A DNA stretch of 64,000 nucleotides from Lutispora thermophila DSM 19022 (GTDB lineage: Bacteria > Bacillota > Clostridia > Lutisporales > Lutisporaceae): the NCBI RefSeq assembly GCF_900142105.1, contig NZ_FQZS01000007.1, positions 1 through 64,000 of the forward strand. The letters run 5' to 3'. The notes beneath the pieces are model-generated. The model made no database searches. It had not been told where the DNA came from and saw only the letters and a program-made list of their open reading frames with translations. A program made the position numbers and the translations under genes. The stretch's first letter is position 1. Each line of letters starts with the position of its first letter. Positions 56,947 to 64,000 of this stretch are shown here, piece after piece.

Positions 56947-58738
56947 TTACTCATTGAGATACAATTCCACCTTGTTTTGTATGACCTTGGCTGCATCTTC
57001 TGCACTCCTGTGACCGGTTACATAATAATAGATTTCCTCTTCCAATAGTAAATATATGGCATCCGTATCAATACACAGCTTATTCAAGCTTTGTGCAATA
57101 CAACAGCTCTTTTACCGGATTACCCTCTGAATCATACTGCATTATTATACCGTTTACTAATCCATATAAAGTTTTGTTACTGAGGTTGTAAAATATAATG
57201 TTGGGGACTTGAGAATATTGGTGTTCCTTCTCCCATTTGGTTTTATAGTTTTTTATTTCTATATACCCTATAGTGCTTTTTTCCCAATCGAGACATAATG
57301 CTATGAGGTTGTCCTTTTCATCTTTTGCAATATCTTTGTATTGCTTTTCATTTAGCACCTTTGTCTTGTTAAGGTTTTCATCATATATTTCAATTTCTCC
57401 GTTTAGTTTAAGTGCATGTATGTTGTCCTTGCTGTCAACCCTCACCTTATCTACAGACAAACTGTAAAATCCATACTCTGCTTTTGATAAATTTATAATA
57501 TTTTCATTATAATCTTTTATGTCAAAGCTTTTATCCCTATTGATAAATTCCTTCAGATTTACCAGCATGCCTTTCTCTTTACGATCGTTTATGGGAAAAT
57601 AACCGTTAATAATATCCGTCCCTTTTCCTGCCATAAGCTCCGTGTTCAGCTTTTTTATTGTTTTTTCGTATGATATTTGGATGATATCATTGATTATAAT
57701 ATCTACATTCGGACACTCTTTCTCATATTGTAGAGCCACATTTGATAAGTCCTTATCATCATAATAAACCACGTATATAGTAAGTTTCTTATTATTTTCC
57801 TCTGAGGCACTCCTCTGGCTTTCATCCTGCTTTATAAATCGGATGATGCTTGATTTTTCATCCTAATAGCCTTGGACATACATCTCATCATCTACAATGA
57901 ATCCATCTATATGATTAAATGCTACCAACTCTTTGATATCCAAAAGTCTTCCTTCAATATCTCTGCTGGGGCTGTATCTGGAAACAATGCCGTTTTGGAT
58001 ACCATATAGCTTGTCTGTATTCCTGTTGTAATGTATGCATTCCGGTGCATCCACATTTCTGAGTTCTTTTTTCCATACAACTTTATCATTTTGGAGGTTT
58101 AATTTTTGTATATAACTTTTACTACCTGCATTTCTTGCAGCAATATGATATTATCCTTATCATCTATGGCAAAGTCTGTATATTTAGATCTGCCCCAAGT
58201 TCTTATGGCATTAAGATTTTTGTCGAGCACTTCAACTGTTCCATCATTTCTACGCACGTAGATGTCTCCTTTTTTATCCACCATCATCTTGACTATGTAC
58301 TTTTCTTTTAGAGACTCAAAATCACCCTTTATTTCCTTTTCAATCTTGTCCAATAATGTCTGATCCCGTTGGTCATAGATTACCAGCTTAAATATCATTC
58401 CGGTCACTTCATTACCGTCTATTTTTTTGATTCTGTAAAAAAGTATATAGCTTGTCCTCTCTATCGTATGCAAGAGACATGATTCCTTTATAGGTATCAG
58501 GTATTTCTCGCAGCAATGCTCCTTTTTTATCAAATATGCGTATTTTCTCCTTTTCTTCATCAAACACCGCTATCTCTCCTTTGCTGTTGATGCATGGACT
58601 GGAGAAGTATTTCAAATTCATGGCATTGCTTAAGTCAAAGGCCTCATAATAATATGCTCTTTCTTCCATGCCATCCTTGGAATTTGATGTACCAACAGCC
58701 CTACAGCCTGTCATGGAAAACAAAATGTGGCTCACCAC
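56947..58738 (-). pseudogene. Propeller/solute-binding lipoprotein, copy 7, decayed and chimeric
   Basis: A 5' part (58738 to about 57800) is closely related to copy 1: SMTGCRAVGTSNSKDGMEE, then frameshifts. The frame 57080-57772 runs solute-binding lobe sequence (ECPNVDIIINDI, ELMAGKGTDIING) and then, at about SLSVDKVRV, jumps back into propeller-like sequence of another copy (DNIHALKLNGEIEIYDENLN). The tail 56947-57079 encodes a degenerate QNKVELYLNE end. Such an order cannot arise from a simple decay; it needs recombination between paralogues. Confidence 0.8.
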
Positions 58739-58776
58739 TTAACCACAAAGGTTCCTTAAACACATGAACATATAAA

Positions 58777-58837
58777 AAGCCCCTATTTATAATAGTGTAA
58801 AAGTTGTTTTGTTATACACTAATATAAATAGGTACTT
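58777..58837. terminator. Diverged copy of the 23-bp terminator hairpin
   Basis: Left arm 58777-58799 and right arm 58815-58837 pair at 20 of 23 positions. Compared with 37694-37754 two base pairs have changed on both sides (C-G to T-A, and C-G to A-T), so pairing was kept. Confidence 0.7.
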
Positions 58838-58858
58838 GATTAAGCACTAACATATCTA

Positions 58859-59429
58859 CTAATCGCAAATTAATTCAACATTTTCTGGTGAAAGTATAAC
58901 ATATTCTTCCCCGGTCTTCCATATAACTTTAACCTTAATATCTTTAATCAAAAGGCACTTCAAAATCTCGATATCATAATAGTCTGTCAGCAATGTTGAA
59001 CGTCCGACTTCAAGACCTTTATTTAAAGAACCAAATGTTATATTCTCAGATACGTCGGTTCCGAAACCAAGGAAGTTCTGAACTGTAAATGCACTTTTTA
59101 ATGACTCATCCAAAAAAAGCAGTAACCATTACATTATTATAAACTTTACCAGCCTTTGGAGTAATTCTTAACTTATAAATAACATTCATAAAACCATGTT
59201 CATCTTTTTCTTTTTTCAAATAAACATATAAATGATAATCAAAATTATCGCTTTTATTGCTATCAATAAGCAGATTCTCATCGACTTCTTTTTCATCGTG
59301 CATAATAATATTGTTTGATTTCATATCCTTATTTATGCTAAATAACCAAAGCATCAATGGTAATAAAAGAAGAAAAGCAAATAATATAAATTTATATGTT
59401 TTTATTGAATCATTATTTATCATAATCAT
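58859..59429 (-). pseudogene. Second copy of the membrane-anchored agr-linked protein, frameshifted
   Basis: Nearly identical to 37776-38345. An A run grew from six to seven near 59115 (CCAAAAAAAGC versus CCAAAAAAGC), splitting the frame into 59106-59429 and 58859-59113. Confidence 0.9.
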
Positions 59430-59780
59430 TAATATAACGGCACAAAAACATCTCTATATGGCCCTAGGTTGTATTTATATCTATATGATGCTTCAGCTTT
59501 AATATAACTGTCATTATTATAATTGTATTTCATATCTTCTTTTATTGGAGAATAGCCATTTGTAGGAATACAGTCTGCCGTTCCTGAACGAGTATATCCA
59601 TCGGTACATTTGAAAGAAGCGTATTCATGCCTGAACCATTGTCTTTTTTGTATATCAACTTTTAAAATCCATTCTTTCAATGGTTCATTATATACATAAC
59701 CTAGCTTATCAATATAACTGTACGAATGAGAAAGTTTTGCAGAACCAGACGCTGTAGTAACTACTTCAGACCAGCTAGTA
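59429..59780 (-). pseudogene. Second copy of the secreted agr-linked protein, 5' half deleted
   Basis: Nearly identical to the C-terminal half of the protein at 38345-39118. About 451 bp (positions 38696-39146 of copy 1) are missing, joining CTAGT directly to ATTGTCAG, so signal peptide and N-terminal half are gone. The upstream flank then continues in homology with copy 1 up to about 59925. Confidence 0.9.
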
Positions 59781-59953
59781 TTGTCAGTCCTGTAACCCAT
59801 CTGTCATTTGTGACTAATAAATAAGTCAATATACCATATCCATTGGAATTTCCCCATTTCATATAAACTTGCTTTCCCTCTAAAATAAAACTACAATACT
59901 TTTGTGTCTAGCTTATAAAGGACTTACAATGACAAATGAACCTATCCCACCGA

Positions 59954-60823
59954 TTAAGACTGCATGAAAAATAAAGCCCATACTATAATGCCAATGAAAA
60001 TAATAAAAACCGATATAAAATATTTATCTATCAATGGCTCATCATCATTTTTATTTATTGATATCAAGTCTTTTATTTTTCTCCCTTCAAATATGTTGTT
60101 ACCGCTAATGCGCATAACTAAAAACATAACTAATATGGTAAATATGCATAACATAATAGATACAAACAAAAGCTTAATCCTGAAAAACCACACATTGTCT
60201 CCATGCAACCAGAATAAAAAGTCATTTAATGATCCTATCATTGGTTCGGATAATAAAAGAGTACCAACAGCATTTATACTACAATGAATCAATACAGGTA
60301 TCCAGAAACATTGGGTTATCTCGTACAACAATGCCAAAAATACACCTAAAATAAATATCATAATTATTCCATGCAAATTGAAATGAAAAATTGAAAAAAA
60401 CATACTACTTAATGTAACAGCAGTTAATATACCTTTCTTTTTATAAAAGTTATATAAAAATCCTCTAAAAAATAACTCCTCAACCAAAGGTCCGAAAAAA
60501 CAGATACTAAATAAAAACCAAAAAGTTGACATTGATAATGAGAATTTATCTTCTCCAATTGATTCTATACTAAATCGAAAATAGAAATAGTTAAAAACAT
60601 TCATAAGGGCCAATAAAACACCGATTATCATAGAAAGCAGCACTATCGAAACTATTGGTCTGTTAAGATATAGAAAATCTCTCAATTTTAAATCATTTCT
60701 TCCAGCCCAAGCCTGAGTAATAATTAATGTTAATATATGACTGTAAGGATGCTTAACGATAAACGTAAGCATAAGTACAATGAGCAAAAGAAGATTTACA
60801 TCTCTGATTTTTATTTTGTCCAT
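59954..60823 (-). CDS. CPBP-family intramembrane glutamic protease (CAAX/Abi)
   Basis: 289 residues, about seven or eight membrane helices. The family motifs are EELFFRG (the EExxxR motif), FSIFHFN (FxxxH) and IHCSINA (HxxxN/B). In Firmicutes such proteins are often linked to bacteriocin immunity or peptide maturation. Its start is preceded at about 130 bp by a single second-type repeat (60956), and the adjacent upstream genes are the GHKL kinase and LytTR regulator. A role in peptide processing or self-protection is possible. Confidence 0.88.
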   Translation of the reverse strand: MDKIKIRDVNLLLLIVLMLTFIVKHPYSHILTLIITQAWAGRNDLKLRDFLYLNRPIVSIVLLSMIIGVLLALMNVFNYFYFRFSIESIGEDKFSLSMSTFWFLFSICFFGPLVEELFFRGFLYNFYKKKGILTAVTLSSMFFSIFHFNLHGIIMIFILGVFLALLYEITQCFWIPVLIHCSINAVGTLLLSEPMIGSLNDFLFWLHGDNVWFFRIKLLFVSIMLCIFTILVMFLVMRISGNNIFEGRKIKDLISINKNDDEPLIDKYFISVFIIFIGIIVWALFFMQS

Positions 60824-60955
60824 GAATATACCCCCTAAACATAACTAGGCCTATGAGTCCGAAATTTAGGGTCAGCATATAACAATATAAACAATTTCAG
60901 ATGTTTTATCATCTGATTTAAATATATCAAAGCAAAATGAAAAAAAATAGATATG

Positions 60956-60967
60956 GGACAAGAGGTA
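60956..60967. promoter_or_regulatory. Half-site of the second LytTR-type repeat
   Basis: GGACAAGAGGTA at 60956, preceded by a block homologous to that before 54380. The expected second unit 21 bp on is poorly conserved. Confidence 0.35.
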
Positions 60968-60993
60968 AAATAGCATGAATTGTGATTTCTATT

Positions 60994-62253
60994 TTACTTT
61001 TTTATGAGGAGTTCTTGAGTATAATATTTCTCATCTATTATAGTGTTATTTAGCATATTAGGATATTTTTTCAATATGCTTTTTACCGTTTTAAGACCTA
61101 TGCCGTTTCCATCCTTTTTCTGGTTCATATCATAAGAATTTTTTATGACTATTGTATAGCATTCATTATCTTCAAAAATGCAAAGTTCAACATATTTATC
61201 TTTTGTCAGTCTCGCCGCTTCTATTGAATTATCTAAGAACACCCCCAGTATCTCACATAAATCTGATACATTTACATTAATATGCTCCATGTCTGTAGTT
61301 ATTTCAACATTTATGTTCAGCGACAATTCTTCCATCTTTCCTATTTTAGAATATAAAAGGCCTTTAACTCCTGGATGGGCTATCTTATATAAAGAGGCAA
61401 TATTGTTTTTATTAATTCTATTTTGTCTCTCAATTACACTGCTTAAATGTTCCTTTAATCCTTCCATATCGTTGGCTTCAATAAATGCTGATGCCGATTC
61501 AATAATATTATGAGTATTATGCCTTATCCTTCTATACTCATCTATTAACTCTTCCGCCATATTTATATATGCCTTTAACTGCTTATTTTCCTGTTCATTG
61601 ATGGCCAAGTTACTGTATATTCTGTAAACTGCTATAGTAAGCAGAAAATATAAAAATGTTATAAGTATATTGATAAATATAAGCCTACTGTCTATCATTT
61701 CCATATATTTGTTGTAAACCAATATGTTTGCGGCAGTTACCATGAAGGTTAGAAGCGCAAATATAATATAAGCTCCATTTTTTATTGATTTGGCAATATT
61801 TTTTTTCTTATCCCACAGATATTTCATGGCTATTATGGCAATATAAGTCATCCAAAAAACTGATAAGCTTGCTATAGTCATATATAGAATATGGTTCTGC
61901 ATCGCTTTCAATGAAATGTCAAAAATCTTGACCATTAAAAAAACAACAACAGATTCATTGATTAATGCAACTGTATATACAAGAACTGTATAGTAGAAGG
62001 ATTTGATGATATCCCTTATTATAAAAGCATTGGTTAAAAGTACTACCACAGTCATTACAAAAAATAATTTCATTAAAGAAGTTATATTATCATAATACTT
62101 GTTACTTCTTATTAATGCATTGCAAAAAGCATAACAAGATATAAAGAGAATAGCCTTTCTTTTATTAAAATCACAGCTCAATAGCCTAATTGCTGATATA
62201 TAAAACATGGCACCTGTGATCAGAGACACAAAAAAATTAGCTATTAAAAGCAT
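60994..62253 (-). CDS. GHKL sensor histidine kinase (second two-component system)
   Basis: 419 residues: six membrane helices in the first ~215, then a coiled coil (ENKQLKAYINMAEELIDEY), the His region in IRHNTHNIIES (about 245), and a GHKL ATPase with FLDNSIEAARL and GNGIGLKTVKSILKKYP. Same overall class as AgrC, but a different subfamily, with Asn rather than Asp after the phospho-acceptor His. It overlaps the regulator gene by 17 bp. No AgrD-like peptide gene was found beside it, so the signal is unknown. Confidence 0.88.
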   Translation of the reverse strand: MLLIANFFVSLITGAMFYISAIRLLSCDFNKRKAILFISCYAFCNALIRSNKYYDNITSLMKLFFVMTVVVLLTNAFIIRDIIKSFYYTVLVYTVALINESVVVFLMVKIFDISLKAMQNHILYMTIASLSVFWMTYIAIIAMKYLWDKKKNIAKSIKNGAYIIFALLTFMVTAANILVYNKYMEMIDSRLIFINILITFLYFLLTIAVYRIYSNLAINEQENKQLKAYINMAEELIDEYRRIRHNTHNIIESASAFIEANDMEGLKEHLSSVIERQNRINKNNIASLYKIAHPGVKGLLYSKIGKMEELSLNINVEITTDMEHINVNVSDLCEILGVFLDNSIEAARLTKDKYVELCIFEDNECYTIVIKNSYDMNQKKDGNGIGLKTVKSILKKYPNMLNNTIIDEKYYTQELLIKK

Positions 62254-62968
62254 CCATAATCACCCTTTTGTACCTTCTTGATATTGGGCAGCGATCACCA
62301 TTTTTCATTATGATATTATTCTTATCTATGCAGCTTACCTTCTTTAAATTTACCATATAAGACTTATGGCAAACCACTATGCTTTTAAAGCCCACAGAGG
62401 ATAGCTTGTCCCTAAAATCCTTTAATGTAGAAAAGAAACTTATTTGTCCTGTTTCAACATGAATTATTATTTTATTCTTTATGACCTCTATGTATGTGAT
62501 ATCTCTTACATCTATCCTGTACTGCTTCCATCCGGATTTTATATTCAATATATAATCCTTTTGAGCATCATCTTCTTTGACTTTCTTTTGATTTTCCAAC
62601 TTGCAGATTGACTCAATGCAATACTTAATATCCTCATTGTTAACAGGCTTAACTATATAATCCAATACATTCAGTTTGTATTTATAAGTCAAAAAGGCAA
62701 ACTCCTCATGGGCTGTTATAAATACTATATATGAAAAAGAATCTTTCTCTCTTATTAATCTTGCCATATGAATTCCATTAATATATGAATTTAATTCAAT
62801 GTCCAGAAAGTATACGGTAGGAGCTTTATTATAGTTTATGTACTCCAACACCTTATCAGGACTTTTCTCAACCATAACTATCTTGCCTATACTTAGCTCA
62901 TTTATTATGGGTTCAACGGCATCTCTAATACTCTCCGAATGGGTATCGTCGCATATTACAACGTTCAA
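62237..62968 (-). CDS. LytTR response regulator (second two-component system)
   Basis: About 243 residues: receiver domain (start NVVICDDTHSES, phospho-Asp in VYFLDIELNSYING) and C-terminal LytTR domain (about 145-240; YRIDVRDITYIEV, KSIVVCHKSYMVNLKKV). The best start is the TTG at 62968 with GGTGAGG upstream; the frame is open to 62986. A good sigma-A promoter lies about 70-100 bp upstream. Likely targets are the 21-bp-spaced repeats at 54380, 56845 and 60956. Confidence 0.88.
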   Translation of the reverse strand: MNVVICDDTHSESIRDAVEPIINELSIGKIVMVEKSPDKVLEYINYNKAPTVYFLDIELNSYINGIHMARLIREKDSFSYIVFITAHEEFAFLTYKYKLNVLDYIVKPVNNEDIKYCIESICKLENQKKVKEDDAQKDYILNIKSGWKQYRIDVRDITYIEVIKNKIIIHVETGQISFFSTLKDFRDKLSSVGFKSIVVCHKSYMVNLKKVSCIDKNNIIMKNGDRCPISRRYKRVIMDAFNS

Positions 62969-63039
62969 CAAGATCCTCACCCGCACTCATTTGAAAAATA
63001 TATAATCATTATAAATATTAGTAATTATTGGATAATGAT

Positions 63040-63068
63040 AGTATATCAGATTAACAATATCTTCTCAA
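63040..63068 (-). promoter_or_regulatory. Sigma-A promoter of the second two-component system
   Basis: TTGAGA, 17 bp, TATACT on the minus strand. The same promoter, with a preceding GGAGCCTTTGTGGTTAA element (about 63091-63107), stands at 37602-37630 before lipoprotein copy 1. Confidence 0.75.
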
Positions 63069-63130
63069 CTTCTACAAGAAATTTAACTTTTCCATTAACC
63101 ACAAAGGCTCCGTTTAAAATATACGCATAT

Positions 63131-63164
63131 AAAAATCCCCCACCAGTTTGGTGAAGGAATTTTT
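63131..63164. terminator. Hairpin behind the ankyrin-like gene
   Basis: ATCCCCCACC-AGTTT-GGTGAAGGAATTTTT hairpin, T-rich at both ends; third copy of the type seen at 39531 and 54475. Confidence 0.6.
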
Positions 63165-63191
63165 ATGATACACATAGTATTCCTTAACTTT

Positions 63192-63650
63192 CTATTCAGC
63201 ATATTGTTCAAAAATCTTCTTCAGGTAAGTGTTATCTCCTTCCATCACAAGATCATATACAGATTTTCCGCTGGATGTCATAACATATGGATTTGCTCCT
63301 GCTTCCAACAATATTTTAGCCATGTCACAATTTCCCATTACCAGCACCGTTTCAATAGGATACTCTCCTTCTGAATCTTCACTGTTTATATCAACTATTC
63401 CGCTGGTTATAATACTTTTGACTGACGTAATGTCATTCTCCAATACTGCCTGCGTTAACTTATCAACTGTAATTTCCATATGATTCTCCCTTTTCTCATC
63501 ATCAGTTTTAATAGTTACATCATCTTGTTGCTTGAGCACATCTACTGCCTTAGGTTCAGCAGATGAAATACTGCTGTCAAAACTCAGGAATATGATTACC
63601 GCTGCCAACAGAACTATAGCAACAAGTGCTTTGAATCCCTTATTTAGCAT
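63192..63650 (-). CDS. Membrane-anchored ankyrin-repeat-like protein
   Basis: 152 residues from the ATG at 63650 (GGAGG upstream; the frame is open to 63689). One N-terminal membrane helix (about 6-24), a short linker, and two or three ankyrin-like units (about 75-150; DSEGEYPIETVLVMGNCDMAKILLEAGANPYV). Ankyrin repeats bind proteins; the partner is unknown. It lies between the lipoprotein copy 8 gene and the two-component genes, on the same strand. Confidence 0.7.
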   Translation of the reverse strand: MLNKGFKALVAIVLLAAVIIFLSFDSSISSAEPKAVDVLKQQDDVTIKTDDEKRENHMEITVDKLTQAVLENDITSVKSIITSGIVDINSEDSEGEYPIETVLVMGNCDMAKILLEAGANPYVMTSSGKSVYDLVMEGDNTYLKKIFEQYAE

Positions 63651-63694
63651 ATAATATCCTCCAAACCTTATTTTATCATCAAACATCAATATAC

Positions 63695-64000
63695 CTACTC
63701 ATTGAGATACAGCATTACCTTGTTCTGTATGGCCTTAACGCTCTCATCCTGGCTCTTGCTGCCAGAAAGATATAGCTTAATTTCCTACCAGGTGGTATTG
63801 AGCAATTCATCAGGCACTTGTAAAGCTGCGTTTTTATTCAAAGTACTATTTATATCTTTAAAGACTTGCAAATTAGCATTTGCATCAAAGCCATGTTCTG
63901 TCATTCGCTCTAATTGGTTTTCCAGTACCTTTTGTCCAGCTCTCTTATTCACCGGAATATCTTTTTCTCCAATGTATAATTGAATATCGTCACTTAAAAG
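63695..64000 (-). pseudogene. Propeller/solute-binding lipoprotein, copy 8, C-terminal part, with in-frame stop
   Basis: The C-terminal ~100 codons of a further copy, related to copies 5 and 6 (VNKRAGQKVLENQLERM, NLQVFKDINSTLNKN) and ending QNKVMLYLNE. A TAG lies in frame near 63786 (TTW then stop then EIKLYL), so this copy is broken unless the base is a reading error. The rest is outside the window. Confidence 0.7.

Noticed and set aside
59429-59800. ORF 59429-59800 considered as an independent small gene
   Set aside because: Its ATG is created by the deletion joint; the sequence is the 3' half of the secreted protein gene without signal peptide.
63131-63164. Three CCACC/GGTG hairpins (39531, 54475, 63131) considered as a mobile repeat
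   Set aside because: Each lies at a gene 3' end with T-rich flanks and lacks target duplications; they are better read as terminators.
1-64000. CRISPR arrays, tRNA and rRNA genes
   Set aside because: No spaced repeat array, no cloverleaf-like or rRNA sequence was recognised by eye; a tRNAscan run would be decisive.

Overview
This is a low-GC window from an anaerobic, endospore-forming Firmicute of the Clostridia type; I cannot name the genus. The basis is the spoVAC-spoVAD-spoVAE operon, a spore photoproduct lyase, a Gx transporter/polyprenyl synthase operon, strong Shine-Dalgarno sites and the class-C group II intron that enters at the left edge. No tRNA, rRNA or CRISPR array was seen.

Region 1 (1-27.3 kb) is ordinary chromosomal housekeeping. 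It holds the 5' part of a group II intron just behind a terminator, aroD, a LysM/M14 cell-wall peptidase, a stand-alone E2-like acyltransferase, a CstA-type transporter, uppP, an isoprenoid operon (NusG-II/Gx/polyprenyl synthase), an NDH-2 fused to a DoxX-like domain, apbE, the spoVA operon, manA, splB, degV, an ABC exporter, an XRE-TPR regulator, lipoate ligase, an HD phosphohydrolase and htpG. Between the NDH-2 gene and the NusG-II gene lies a densely structured 184-bp element that may be a non-coding RNA.

Region 2 (27.3-37.6 kb) is an unusual minus-strand ABC operon. It codes for a lipoprotein that joins an N-terminal propeller-like region to a C-terminal extracellular solute-binding domain, two sugar-type permeases, an HlyD-type adaptor, a MacB/FtsX-like membrane protein and a MalK/UgpC-type ATPase. 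An IS21-family element separates the lipoprotein gene from its promoter, and the lipoprotein is also frameshifted just after its lipobox.

Region 3 (37.6-64 kb) is a fast-evolving, peptide-signalling accessory block, all on the minus strand. It has a complete agr-like quorum-sensing locus (LytTR regulator, sensor kinase, an AgrD pheromone precursor of 47 aa and AgrB). Matching 22-bp-spaced direct repeats lie before agrD and before a two-gene secreted/membrane pair of unknown function. It has a radical-SAM/SPASM maturase with a TIGR04066-like partner (a RiPP-type pair), a possible Cys-rich precursor peptide and a truncated ABC exporter. A second GHKL-kinase/LytTR pair has its own 21-bp-spaced repeats at dispersed places. 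Eight copies of the propeller-solute-binding lipoprotein lie in the window: two intact, the rest broken, chimeric or cut by the window edge. The agr-linked gene pair is also duplicated and decayed at 58.8-59.8 kb. The likely theme, as inference, is secreted peptides (agr pheromone, RiPP) with rapidly turning-over lipoproteins that may sense, bind or protect against them.
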